This document shows positions 26,812 to 35,633 of a stretch of DNA of 64,000 bases, in pieces. The translations under genes were made by a program, and so were the position numbers. The first letter of the stretch is position 1; every line of letters starts with the position of its first letter. This DNA comes from CAIYXB01 sp038146805. GTDB lineage: Bacteria; Cyanobacteriota; Vampirovibrionia; LMEP-6097. The stretch is taken from assembly GCA_038146805.1 (NCBI GenBank), contig JAYQSH010000003.1:192925-256924 (forward strand). The letters run 5' to 3'. Below the pieces are notes generated by a model. That model searched no databases and was not told where the DNA came from. It saw nothing but the letters and a program-made list of their open reading frames with translations.

Positions 26812-27519
26812 ATGAGCACCACTGTAAGTCACAATTTACCACCGCCAACTAATACTAGAATAAATTCTGCTGTCACAACAGAAGAACAACAAGAAAACAA
26901 AGCTCAAGCACAAGAGAATATAAGTGAAATACACCAAAAAACTAATGAAACAAACGCTTCTCAACAAAAAGACAAAAATACAAACTTTTTTGATAAGTTT
27001 TTAAAAGACGAATGGCCAGTGAGAACTTGGTTTGCTTTAGGTAATGAAATTGCTGAATGTTTTAAAGAACTTGCTGCTCACCTCTTACCAAAACCAATTG
27101 CTGGAGGACTTTATGCTGGTTTATGGTCTTTAGCATTTTTTTCAACAGGGTCTAGAATTTATGCAAATTCAAAAGCCGCAAATGAAGCAGACAAAGTAAA
27201 AGCTGGTACAAAAATGTTATTTCATGATGGCATTTCGGCAATTGGAGCTCCAACTGTTGTGGCGAACACAATGAACTTTATACAAAACAGAGTCTACAAA
27301 GCCCTACCAATCCCTACAACTCTAAAACACTTAATACGTAGCTTAGTTTCATTGACGGCATGTAAATTTACAATCAAATATTTAGACCCTCTCGCGATGA
27401 AATTTTCAGGATACATTGTGAATCATAAAGAAGACAGACATAAAGCTATCAATCTTGCCCAAGAACAAGCTCCAGTAAATTCTTCTAAGCAACAACAATC
27501 ATTTGCACAAGCCGCCTAA
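26812..27519 (+). CDS. Lineage-specific protein with Ser/Thr/Asn-rich N-terminus
   Basis: A 235-residue unknown. Residues 1-65 are polar and Gln/Asn/Thr-rich, without hydrophobic character. Residues 75-200 hold hydrophobic helices (PIAGGLYAGLWSLAFFSTGS, ISAIGAPTVVANTMNFI, LVSLTACKFTIKYLDPLAM). The tail is Gln-rich. It shares this layout with the proteins at 22792, 30856 and 49476. It is a single gene after the hpf terminator. I infer no function. Confidence 0.6.
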   Translation: MSTTVSHNLPPPTNTRINSAVTTEEQQENKAQAQENISEIHQKTNETNASQQKDKNTNFFDKFLKDEWPVRTWFALGNEIAECFKELAAHLLPKPIAGGLYAGLWSLAFFSTGSRIYANSKAANEADKVKAGTKMLFHDGISAIGAPTVVANTMNFIQNRVYKALPIPTTLKHLIRSLVSLTACKFTIKYLDPLAMKFSGYIVNHKEDRHKAINLAQEQAPVNSSKQQQSFAQAA

Positions 27520-27544
27520 AATAGCAAAATAAAATGAATTTGAT

Positions 27545-28099
27545 TTAGCAGAGTCCTTCAACGTAACCAATATATGGCAACTCTCTATACTTTTGATCAA
27601 AGTCTAAACCATAACCCAAAATAAATTTATCATCTACGTTAAAACAACAATAATCTGCTTTGATGTGTTTTAGCTCTTCAAGACGCTTACAAGGCTTGTC
27701 AAACAAAGAAACTAATTTAACGGTATTCACTCCCGCTTGATTTTTAAAAAACTCCGTAAGAAATTTAGCTGTTCTTCCTGAATCAATGATATCTTCAACA
27801 ATTAAAATATTTTTGTCTTTTAATGAAGGTAATGTCAAATCATAAATTTTAAATTCATTAGAACCTTGAGTACCTTCATAGCTTGATAAACGAATAAATT
27901 CTATCTGACAACTTAATCCCACTGCACGAATTAAATCAGCAGTAAAAACAAAAGCTCCCTTGAGTACTCCGACCACAACCAGATTATCAAGGTCTTGATA
28001 ATCTTGGCGAATTTGCTCAGCCACTTCCGAAATTCTTGCTTGAATTTCTTGAGCTGAATGTAAAACTTTGATCTGGTTATCAGTAAAAGTAATCGACAT
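27545..28099 (-). CDS. hpt: Hypoxanthine phosphoribosyltransferase
   Basis: This 184-residue purine salvage enzyme converts hypoxanthine or guanine plus PRPP to IMP or GMP. Visible are VVVGVLKGAFVFTADLIRAV, the flexible-loop RLSSYEGTQGS, the PRPP-binding ILIVEDIIDSGRTA and the base-binding VDDKFILGYGLDFDQKYRELP. The length is normal. It lies 21 bases behind tilS; the tilS-hpt pairing is also common in Firmicutes. Confidence 0.95.
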   Translation of the reverse strand: MSITFTDNQIKVLHSAQEIQARISEVAEQIRQDYQDLDNLVVVGVLKGAFVFTADLIRAVGLSCQIEFIRLSSYEGTQGSNEFKIYDLTLPSLKDKNILIVEDIIDSGRTAKFLTEFFKNQAGVNTVKLVSLFDKPCKRLEELKHIKADYCCFNVDDKFILGYGLDFDQKYRELPYIGYVEGLC

Positions 28100-28120
28100 A
28101 GTGCAATAAATATAGCATTT

Positions 28121-29038
28121 TTATAGGTTATTTTCTAAATGTATTTGTTTTTGCTTAATTGTAAAAAATTTATCTTTTCTAAAATTAATTCGATGAAAGC
28201 CACCCTCTTCAATTGCTTTTAAAAACTGATTTACAAAATCAATATTTGTTGTAAATAAATCTTCTAGGATTTTTCTTTGAATATACTTAGGTTTTTGTCT
28301 CATTATTTCAAGATCAATTGGCAAAGTTCGCAATTCTTGACTTGCTTCTTTTACATATTGAGCAATGAAATCTTCTTCTTCAATTTTTAAATCAATAAGT
28401 TTTTGTACATTAAACAAAAATCTAGGATTGATTTTTTTTGCCAAAGGTAAAATTTTATGTCTAATAAAATTACGTTTATACTTTATTTGTTTATTTGTGT
28501 AATCTTCAATAAAATCAATTTTATTTATTTGAGCATAGTCATAAATTTGCTCTTTAGTAATTGCTAAAAGAGGTCTTATAATATCAATTTCACCAAGTGA
28601 CCTACGTAATGGAATAGAACTTAAACCACTTAAATTTGTACCCCTGAAAATTCTAAATATAAAAGTTTCAACATTGTCATTTAAATTATGTGCTTGAAAA
28701 ATAGTTTTGATATTTTCTTGTTTGCATTCATCTTCAAAAAATTTATAGCGTAAGTTACGTAGTTGATTTTCACTTGCACGAGAAATTGTTTCAGTACGCT
28801 CTTTAAAAATAAATTGGATTTGTTTTGCTTGACAAAACTTTTCTAAAAAAACTACCGCTTTATCTGAACCTTCTCTAACTTTGTGATCATAATGCAGGCA
28901 AACTATTCTTGAAGCTTCTGCTAATTCAATCATTAAGCTAAGTAAAACCATTGAATCAATACCAGCCGAACAAGCAACAGCAATCTTGCCGTCTTTGGGT
29001 AAATAAGATTGGATTTCTTTTTTTAAATCAATACTCAT
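28121..29038 (-). CDS. tilS: tRNA(Ile)-lysidine synthetase, short form
   Basis: A 305-residue N-type ATP pyrophosphatase that changes C34 of tRNA-Ile(CAT) to lysidine so it reads AUA. The P-loop is ACSAGIDSMVLL, a variant of the usual SGGxDS. HYDHKVREGSD and AHNLNDNVETFIFRIFRGTNL are family motifs. It lacks the longer C-terminal domains of the E. coli protein. Its substrate, a tRNA-Ile2(CAT), is encoded at 44590-44666 in this window. Confidence 0.93.
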   Translation of the reverse strand: MSIDLKKEIQSYLPKDGKIAVACSAGIDSMVLLSLMIELAEASRIVCLHYDHKVREGSDKAVVFLEKFCQAKQIQFIFKERTETISRASENQLRNLRYKFFEDECKQENIKTIFQAHNLNDNVETFIFRIFRGTNLSGLSSIPLRRSLGEIDIIRPLLAITKEQIYDYAQINKIDFIEDYTNKQIKYKRNFIRHKILPLAKKINPRFLFNVQKLIDLKIEEEDFIAQYVKEASQELRTLPIDLEIMRQKPKYIQRKILEDLFTTNIDFVNQFLKAIEEGGFHRINFRKDKFFTIKQKQIHLENNL

Positions 29039-29041
29039 AAA

Positions 29042-29944
29042 CTAGTCTGCGCTTGCCGCAAATGGTTTTGAAACAATTTCATCTTTAGCAACAGGCACAA
29101 CAGATGGTACAACATTAATTCTCTTAGAAATATATAAAACTCCATCAAGTTTTGGTTCAATAATACCTTTTGAAATTACTACGGTTGCACTTACAAGTTC
29201 ATTGTAATTAGATGAGTTTGCTTCAAACAATCTTTCTAATTTATGGTTAGAAATATTTTGATAAGATTCATCTATCTCTATTTGCTTTTCTGGATCTATA
29301 ATCAGTTCTTTGTTAATGGTTGCATTAGCTTTGATATTTTCAGGCAAAATAAAATAAAGCGTTGCTGAATATTGTGATCCAGACAAGACTTGCTCAGGAC
29401 TACTAAAATAAATTTGATGATTATCTAAGTATTGTTTTGCATTGCCATAATAAACAGTCACAAGTTCAAAATGTATTCTGTCTGAAACAATTTTCCATTC
29501 ATTACCAAATTTTCTAAGGAAAATTTGACCTTGTGAAATTGCATTTAAATAGCCATTAGCATCTAATTCAACATTAGGATCTTTACTTTTACCAAAGAAA
29601 AAATCAATGCCTGAAACAGTTGAATATTGATCTTGACTGCGTATTGTTCTTTTTTGATATTCAATTTTTATATCTGGGTAAGCTTGCCAAAGATTTTCCG
29701 TTAGAGTTCGATAAGTTTCCAAGTTGACACCATCACCGGTCAAAAAATCTTTTGAATAAAACTTAAAAACATTTTCGGCATCATGATTATTCCAAGCTTC
29801 ATACATATCATCTAAAAAGATTTCAACACTAATATTTCTACCTTTTTCTGCTAATTCTTCTAGATCTTTTGCCAAAGAAATACCCGGTAAAAACCAAATA
29901 GCTAATATAATTAAGATAGAGAAGTTTTTAAAGACTTTTTGCAT
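29042..29944 (-). CDS. Secreted NTF2/SnoaL-like protein
   Basis: About 300 residues. A signal peptide begins at ATG 29944 (KVFKNFSILIILAIWFLPGI, then SLAKD). The frame is open 15 codons further upstream, but that would overlap the divergent asparaginase gene. Residues ~40-150 have a nuclear-transport-factor-2-like pattern (DDMYEAWNNHDAENVFKFYS, then ISQGQIFLRKFGNEWKIVSD). The rest is beta-rich. It starts the tilS-hpt unit, 3 bases before tilS. Its role in the periplasm is unknown. Confidence 0.72.
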   Translation of the reverse strand: MQKVFKNFSILIILAIWFLPGISLAKDLEELAEKGRNISVEIFLDDMYEAWNNHDAENVFKFYSKDFLTGDGVNLETYRTLTENLWQAYPDIKIEYQKRTIRSQDQYSTVSGIDFFFGKSKDPNVELDANGYLNAISQGQIFLRKFGNEWKIVSDRIHFELVTVYYGNAKQYLDNHQIYFSSPEQVLSGSQYSATLYFILPENIKANATINKELIIDPEKQIEIDESYQNISNHKLERLFEANSSNYNELVSATVVISKGIIEPKLDGVLYISKRINVVPSVVPVAKDEIVSKPFAASAD

Positions 29945-29969
29945 ATATAAAAAATTATACAGTATTAAA

Positions 29970-30863
29970 ATGCGAAAACTAGCGATCAAAACAAGAGCAA
30001 ATAAAAGAGAAACTGAGCACTATGGCTATATCGCTTTGTACACAGCAGATCAGCAATTAGATAAGACTTATAATGACCAAGAGAGTTTTTATCTAAGGTC
30101 TTGTATTAAAGCGATACAAGCAAAAGTTTGTCAAGATATTTTGCTGGATGATTTAGAAAATGAATTTTTGACTATTGCAGCTTCGTCACACCTTGCTACA
30201 GAAGAACAGCTCAATGTACTTAAAAAAATGCAAAACAAATTTAGCATAGATGCAAACGAACTGATTTGTGGAACTAAATCAAACTCTAATTCAATTCAAT
30301 TTAAAACAAAAATGCATAATTATTGTTCTGGTAAACATATGGCATTTATTGCCGCTTGTAAAAAAGCTGGTTACGAGAAAAACTATTATGAACTTAGTCA
30401 TCCTTTACAAACAAAAGTACTTGAAGAATTAAAATCATTAAGCTGTGTATCTAATATTGACACTGCAATAGATGGCTGTGGTTTACCAACTTTTTTTATG
30501 AGTATTGCAGATCTCGCTAAAATTTTTACAGAAGCTGCACAAAAAAATATTTACCAAAAAATTTTTCAAACTATAAATAATTACTCACACTTGATTTCCA
30601 AACAAGGACGCTTTGATCAAGAATTAATGCAAAAAAAACCGCAAGAATTTTTTGCTAAATCTGGTGCTGAAGGCATGATCTTAGTTAACAATTTAATAAG
30701 CTACGAAACCCTTGTTATCAAAGTGTTAGATGGTAATAGCCGAATTAAAGATTTAGTAGCACAAAAAATACTTGAAGAATTAGGCTGGCTCAAGAAAGAT
30801 GCAGTTAAACTTGATAACAATATTTATAACAGTCAAGGTCTAGTGGTTGGTGAGATCATTTAA
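29970..30863 (+). CDS. Asparaginase II family protein (beta-lactamase-like fold)
   Basis: A 297-residue member of the Asparaginase_II (PF06089-type) group, as found in cyanobacteria and rhizobia. The likely Ser-x-x-Lys catalytic pair is in LRSCIKAIQ. YCSGKHMAFIAACKKAGY, SHPLQTKVLEEL, AIDGCGLPTFF and FAKSGAEGMILV match the family in order. It converts asparagine to aspartate. It is transcribed away from the NTF2-like gene and its stop overlaps the convergent membrane gene by eight bases. Confidence 0.88.
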   Translation: MRKLAIKTRANKRETEHYGYIALYTADQQLDKTYNDQESFYLRSCIKAIQAKVCQDILLDDLENEFLTIAASSHLATEEQLNVLKKMQNKFSIDANELICGTKSNSNSIQFKTKMHNYCSGKHMAFIAACKKAGYEKNYYELSHPLQTKVLEELKSLSCVSNIDTAIDGCGLPTFFMSIADLAKIFTEAAQKNIYQKIFQTINNYSHLISKQGRFDQELMQKKPQEFFAKSGAEGMILVNNLISYETLVIKVLDGNSRIKDLVAQKILEELGWLKKDAVKLDNNIYNSQGLVVGEII

Positions 30864-32331
30864 TAAGATCAAACTTGTTTTCTCTATAAGTTACATCTGG
30901 ATCCATCAATAAAACTTTAATCGGTAAAAGAATTTTTTGTATCCATGATTCATGTTTTTTAGCTTGTGATTTTTCGCTTGCTGTTGCAATACTTTCTGCC
31001 AGACGCTTTTCATTGGTATGTAAGACCCATCTATTTAGTGAGAAGAAACCTAAGAACAGTTGTTCTAATTGATTATGCCATTTGTCTAAAACATTTCTTA
31101 AACCAATACCATTAAATAAAGAACTAATAATTGGAGCATATTTCATACGGTTTAACATTCCAAAGACACCAACTCCAGCTACCAATAGATGAGCAGGGTT
31201 TGCATGTTTTTTGTATTTCTTTTGTTTAAAATATTCATTTATATTTGCTGGAACCTCACCAGTCATATACACAATTGCCATTAATGAATTTGCAAAATTG
31301 GTTAGACTTTCTGACCTTCTCAAAAAGCTTTTACTATCTACAAAACTTCCAAATATATTAAAAGCAATACTAAGTGAATTGGCAGCACTACCCAGTAAAC
31401 CTGCAGGTAGACCTAAAATATGAGAAAGAATTTTTGAGCGCACGTAAAGTGGGTTATTATCAGGTTCCTCAGAACCAACAACTTTGAACTGCGGTTTACC
31501 ATCAAAGTTATGGGCTGACATATAGGTTCTATTAAATAAAGCACAGACATTACCCCAATAATTTCCAGCAATTTCTTTTAGAACTTTTTTCCAATCATAG
31601 TTTGAGGATATATCCTCAAGAGGAATTTGTTTTATTTCACTAGCTTGATCAGGAGCAAACAGTTGTTTTAGCTTTTGTACATTATTACCTAAAAATTTGT
31701 CGTACAAGAAGTTTACAAAATCTCTAACGATATTTTGTTTTTCAGCTAATTTTTCAGTTTTCATTCCGCCGTCATAAGGAACTAATGACATTGAAAATCT
31801 TCTAGAGTTCCAAAATATATTGGTGAGTTTACCCACAACCTTATCAAAAGAATCCAGCATTCGAGCAGGCAAGCCTAAAATTTTGCCCTGACTATACCAC
31901 AAAGAATTTTTGAAAAAAGAAATCCATGGAGCAATAAAAGCATTAAGGTTATAAACTAATTTACCTAAAGTCGCGGCTTGTAGATTATGAACTGTATCTG
32001 ATGATATATCATCAGGAGGTCTGGCTCCATGCTCAGGTCTTGCATGAATTGAATACTGACAGAGTTGCCTAATTTTTAATAGAGCTTCATCTATAGTACT
32101 CAGTTTAGTTTTGGGATTAAATTCATTATCGTCATCAGGCTTAGCAAAAAAACTTAGGAAAAATTTTGCAAGCATTGAAACAGTACCAATACGAGCAAAA
32201 TTAAGATCTAAACCAATCAATTGCACAGCTGGTCTATCATTATTTTCAACCTTATGTAATATTTCTTCTGTTTCTAGCTCTGAATTTGCACGCTCGTCCC
32301 TAGCTTTGGCTGTATCATTAATTTGAGCCAA
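30856..32331 (-). CDS. Large lineage-specific protein with internal repeats
   Basis: A 491-residue unknown with several hydrophobic segments. An internal repeat is visible: KILGLPARMLDSFDKVVGKL near residue 150 and HILGLPAGLLGSAANSLSIA near residue 315, each followed by a similar helix. It starts at TTG 32331, but the frame continues upstream with plausible coding (ELATANTNQGQVFGNKF) and no ATG, so the true start is uncertain. It resembles the proteins at 22792, 26812 and 49476 in layout. Confidence 0.6.
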   Translation of the reverse strand: MAQINDTAKARDERANSELETEEILHKVENNDRPAVQLIGLDLNFARIGTVSMLAKFFLSFFAKPDDDNEFNPKTKLSTIDEALLKIRQLCQYSIHARPEHGARPPDDISSDTVHNLQAATLGKLVYNLNAFIAPWISFFKNSLWYSQGKILGLPARMLDSFDKVVGKLTNIFWNSRRFSMSLVPYDGGMKTEKLAEKQNIVRDFVNFLYDKFLGNNVQKLKQLFAPDQASEIKQIPLEDISSNYDWKKVLKEIAGNYWGNVCALFNRTYMSAHNFDGKPQFKVVGSEEPDNNPLYVRSKILSHILGLPAGLLGSAANSLSIAFNIFGSFVDSKSFLRRSESLTNFANSLMAIVYMTGEVPANINEYFKQKKYKKHANPAHLLVAGVGVFGMLNRMKYAPIISSLFNGIGLRNVLDKWHNQLEQLFLGFFSLNRWVLHTNEKRLAESIATASEKSQAKKHESWIQKILLPIKVLLMDPDVTYRENKFDLIK

Positions 32332-32423
32332 AAATTTATTGCCAAAAACTTGGCCTTGGTTAGTATTTGCAGTTGCTAACTCCAGGTCAATTTCCTTTGT
32401 ATTATGGTATTTAAAAACAAATA

Positions 32424-32455
32424 CCGCTATACAATTATACTAATTTGTATAGCGG
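32424..32455. promoter_or_regulatory. 11-bp palindrome between divergent genes
   Basis: CCGCTATACAA (32424-32434) and TTGTATAGCGG (32445-32455) form a perfect inverted repeat around a ten-base AT-rich loop that carries TATAAT on the minus strand. It lies between the 491-residue gene and rpmI-rplT. It could be an operator over the minus-strand promoter or a hairpin. Confidence 0.45.
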
Positions 32456-32612
32456 ATTTACTAGGTGTTTTCACATAATAATCAAAAAAATCTGAAAAAT
32501 TAAAAAAATCGCAGTATATTTAATCAATATTTTAAATAAAAATGTAATTTTAGTCTTATTTAACAAGTATCTCGCAATTTACCGTCTTTGAGTGCTAATA
32601 TATATGATTCGT

Positions 32613-32825
32613 ATGCCTAAACAAAAGACAAATAAATCAGCAAAAAAACGCTTTAAATTAAGTGCCGGTGGAAAACTTATGTACAAAAAAGGCGGAACAA
32701 GTCACATCAATACTCATATGTCTTCTAAACGTAAAAGAAGATTGAGAAATCCAGAAGGAAGTGTGTCTGAAGATCACAAAGAAAGATGTTTATCAATGTT
32801 CCCATACAAAAAATATGTACGTTAG
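32613..32825 (+). CDS. rpmI: 50S ribosomal protein L35
   Basis: A 70-residue L35, starting MPKQKTNKSAKKRFKLSAGG and containing TSHINTHMSSKRKRRLRNP. I use the ATG at 32613, which gives the universal MPK start; the frame is open seven codons further upstream. It is followed 22 bases later by rplT, the usual rpmI-rplT pair, but infC is not in front. Confidence 0.95.
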   Translation: MPKQKTNKSAKKRFKLSAGGKLMYKKGGTSHINTHMSSKRKRRLRNPEGSVSEDHKERCLSMFPYKKYVR

Positions 32826-32847
32826 AAAAAAGTTTTAAGGAAAAAAA

Positions 32848-33198
32848 ATGAGAGTTAAAAGAGGAAACGTTAATCGTAAAAAACATAAGAAGGTTCTAAA
32901 AATCACTAAAGGTTTTAAAGGTGGTAGAGGAACAATTTTTAGAGCGGCTATGCAAGCGATGATGAGAGCTTTAAAAAGAGCTTATAAAGATCGTCGTATC
33001 AAGAAGAGAGATTTTAGAGCCTTGTGGATCACAAGAATTAACGCTGCTGTTCAACAAGAAGGAATTTCTTACAGCAAATTTATTAATGGCTTAAATAAAG
33101 CTGGCATAACTTTAAATAGAAAAATGCTTGCAGAAATAGCTGTTAATGATCAAAACGCTTTTTCACAAATCGTTAAACAAGCTGTTGCAGCTATTTAA
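32848..33198 (+). CDS. rplT: 50S ribosomal protein L20
   Basis: A 116-residue L20 with MRVKRGNVNRKKHKKVLKIT, GFKGGRGTIFRAAMQAMMRA and the globular C-terminal domain (DFRALWITRINAAVQQEG, FINGLNKAGITLNRKMLAEI). The length is normal. AAGG precedes the ATG. Its stop overlaps the convergent murT stop by four bases, so transcripts from the two strands must end here. Confidence 0.96.
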   Translation: MRVKRGNVNRKKHKKVLKITKGFKGGRGTIFRAAMQAMMRALKRAYKDRRIKKRDFRALWITRINAAVQQEGISYSKFINGLNKAGITLNRKMLAEIAVNDQNAFSQIVKQAVAAI

Positions 33199-34460
33199 TT
33201 TAGTTTAGAATTAATCTCTAACAAAGCAGTATAAGTAGGAAGGACGAAAAGATTTTCGTCCTTTGTGCTTTTTTCAAGCAGCATTTTTATACTTGGGATT
33301 AAATCACTATCAATTTCAACATTAGTTATACCTGCATACTTCAATCTAAGAGCCATATCAAAGGCACGAGAACCCGAGCAAATAAATTGAGTGTTTTTTA
33401 GCTGAGCAAAATTTTCAAACTGTGCATCCCAAAGCCAAGATACATCACGCCCATCAGCATAGTTATCATTGATGGCAATTAAAATTTTTGAATTCTCAAA
33501 TTGTTTTGTAAAATTTATTACTTCTGTACAGCCGGCTGGATTTTTAATAAGAAAAATATTTAAATCTTTACCAGCTATAGATTTTTTTTCACCACGACCA
33601 AAAGCAGGCTTATAAGATTCGATACCTTTTTTGATATCTATTAAGGAAACACCATTATAATAAGCGGCGGCAGCAGCGGCACAAGCATTGTAAACATTAT
33701 AATTGCCAGCAATAGGCAAGTTCAGGTCTATTTCTTGATCGTCGACACAGAATTTTATCAAACTGGAATCAAGTTTGGCTTCTAACAAAGTTGCTTTGAA
33801 TAGATTTTTAGTTTCTAACTTAGAATTGGTTTTTGTTTCTTGAAAAGCAATATCAACATTGGCAACAGAATAAAAATAAATTTGAAAGCCATATTTTTCC
33901 AGCTCTTTAAATTGAGAAATTTTTGTATCATCAGCATTTAAAATCAACTTTATATTTTGATTTTTCAACTGTAAAATCGCTTGTTCTAAAAGGTCTTTGG
34001 TTGCATTAATTTCACCAAAACGATCTAACTGATCTCTATAAATATTTGTTAGTAAAATAGTTTTAGGATATAAATCTTTTGCTAAAGACTTTAATGCAGC
34101 CTCATCAACCTCAAAAACAAAGCCATTATTATAGTCTTCTTTTTTCAAAAAAGCATTTTGTGCCAGTATACTTGCAATACCATAATAAAGATTGGCACCA
34201 AAAGCATTGTTGATGATTTTTTTGTTATAAGCAAGCTCTAAAATATTTGTGAGAATACCTGAACTTGTAGTTTTACCATTGGTACCACTTATAAAAAATG
34301 TTTTTGATGCAGCAACGAATAAATCATTGCATTTAGAAATGTAATTAGCGTCTAACATTAAAGCAACTCGCCCGGGTAAAGCCGAACCACTACCAATCTT
34401 AAATCTTGTTAGTAAAGCTTTAGTCAAAATTGCAAAAATAGATGCTAAATATTTTTTCAT
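33195..34460 (-). CDS. murT: MurT-type Mur ligase (lipid II amidation family)
   Basis: About 421 residues. Visible are FISGTNGKTTSSGILTNILE (ATP loop), LTNIYRDQLDRFGE, PAFGRGEKK, and the MurT signature stretches IKNPAGCTEVI, AINDNYADGRDVSWLWD and LPTYTALLEI. MurT works with GatD to amidate D-glutamate of lipid II. No GatD gene is next to it. The Cys4 zinc ribbon known in Gram-positive MurT is not visible in the central domain. I start at ATG 34460, which shares a base with the HIT gene stop; TTG 34475 is an alternative. Confidence 0.88.
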   Translation of the reverse strand: MKKYLASIFAILTKALLTRFKIGSGSALPGRVALMLDANYISKCNDLFVAASKTFFISGTNGKTTSSGILTNILELAYNKKIINNAFGANLYYGIASILAQNAFLKKEDYNNGFVFEVDEAALKSLAKDLYPKTILLTNIYRDQLDRFGEINATKDLLEQAILQLKNQNIKLILNADDTKISQFKELEKYGFQIYFYSVANVDIAFQETKTNSKLETKNLFKATLLEAKLDSSLIKFCVDDQEIDLNLPIAGNYNVYNACAAAAAAYYNGVSLIDIKKGIESYKPAFGRGEKKSIAGKDLNIFLIKNPAGCTEVINFTKQFENSKILIAINDNYADGRDVSWLWDAQFENFAQLKNTQFICSGSRAFDMALRLKYAGITNVEIDSDLIPSIKMLLEKSTKDENLFVLPTYTALLEINSKLN

Positions 34461-34789
34461 TATCCCGGTGGCCAATTCAAATCTCTACCAGCAATTATAT
34501 GTGCATGCACATGAAACACTGTTTGCCCAGCAGCAGCACCAGTATTAAAGACTGTACGGAAATCATTAATCTCCAACTCTTGAGTCATTGATTGAATTGC
34601 CATTAATATTTCTTGTGAATATTGAGCATCAACTGTAGCTAAAGACACAAAATGTTTTTTTGGAATTAACAAATAATGCTGGGGCGCAACTGGACTTATA
34701 TCTTTAAAAGCAAGTACAAAATCATTTTCATAAACAATTTGCGCGGGAATCTCTTTATTGATGATTTTACAAAAGATACAATCTTGCAT
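34460..34789 (-). CDS. HIT-family hydrolase (HinT-like)
   Basis: A 109-residue histidine-triad protein with CIFCKIINKEIPAQIVYEND at the start and the catalytic HVHAHII near residue 92. FCKI and the triad are the HinT pattern; such enzymes hydrolyse purine nucleoside phosphoramidates. It lies in the fabD-rbgA-HIT-murT minus-strand cluster with gaps of 2 to 5 bases or overlaps. Confidence 0.94.
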   Translation of the reverse strand: MQDCIFCKIINKEIPAQIVYENDFVLAFKDISPVAPQHYLLIPKKHFVSLATVDAQYSQEILMAIQSMTQELEINDFRTVFNTGAAAGQTVFHVHAHIIAGRDLNWPPG

Positions 34790-34794
34790 AATTA

Positions 34795-35631
34795 TTATTC
34801 TAAGCTAATTTTGGCAAAACGTTGCGCTCGAAAATCATTGATCAAAATTTCAGCTGCTTTTTCAAGCTTTGAGTTTGCTTTTTTTTCAGCTAGAGCTTCT
34901 AAACTCAAAGAATCTAACTCATAAAACTCTTGTAACATTCCAGGATACAAAGAATCAATTAAATCAAGAGCGAGTCTTGCAAGCTCGACACTATCAAAAG
35001 ATTTATCACTGACACAAGAACAAAGAGCTAACTTTAAAGCCTGATCATCATTATCAAATTTGGTCGGAATAATACCGGGAGTATCAAGAAGTTTAATATT
35101 AATATTGCTGTTTATATCAATCCATTGTTGTTGTCGAGTAACTCCGGGTTTATTTGCGACTTGCACTTTTTTCTTTTTTGCAAGAGCATTAATCAAAGAA
35201 GATTTACCAACATTTGGGTAACCAACAATCATTACTTTAAAGGGTCTATTAATCAAACCTTTTAACTTATACCTATCATTAATTGGCTTTGCTTGTTTTT
35301 CAATTTCTTTAATTACCTTATCGATATTGTTTCTATTTTTTGAATTTACTTTTATACCACTTAAGTTTTTTGATTTATCTGCAATATCACTTTTAGAAAA
35401 AATCTTTAAAACTGGTTTATCCTTTGCCCATAAATGCAATTCCTTATGCGCAGAGCTTTCTGGAATACGAGCATCAACAAGTTCTATTACCATATCAATA
35501 AGAGAAATTTTTTCTCTTAATTGTTTTTCTGCTTTAGCAATATGTCCCGGATACCAATTAAAACCGAGCACACGAGAACTAAATTCTTGTTCTTCACTAT
35601 TACTTGTTTCTGTTTTTTTATTTTTTGACAC
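34795..35631 (-). CDS. rbgA: Ribosome biogenesis GTPase RbgA (YlqF)
   Basis: A 278-residue circularly permuted GTPase. The G4 motif (FSKSDIAD) comes before G1 (VGYPNVGKSSLINAL), followed by the G2-like KPGVTRQQQW and G3 LLDTPGI. FNWYPGHIAKAEKQLREKI at the N-terminus is the YlqF signature. It helps late assembly of the 50S subunit. It lies two bases after fabD and five before the HIT gene. Confidence 0.94.
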   Translation of the reverse strand: MSKNKKTETSNSEEQEFSSRVLGFNWYPGHIAKAEKQLREKISLIDMVIELVDARIPESSAHKELHLWAKDKPVLKIFSKSDIADKSKNLSGIKVNSKNRNNIDKVIKEIEKQAKPINDRYKLKGLINRPFKVMIVGYPNVGKSSLINALAKKKKVQVANKPGVTRQQQWIDINSNINIKLLDTPGIIPTKFDNDDQALKLALCSCVSDKSFDSVELARLALDLIDSLYPGMLQEFYELDSLSLEALAEKKANSKLEKAAEILINDFRAQRFAKISLE

Positions 35632-35633
35632 TT

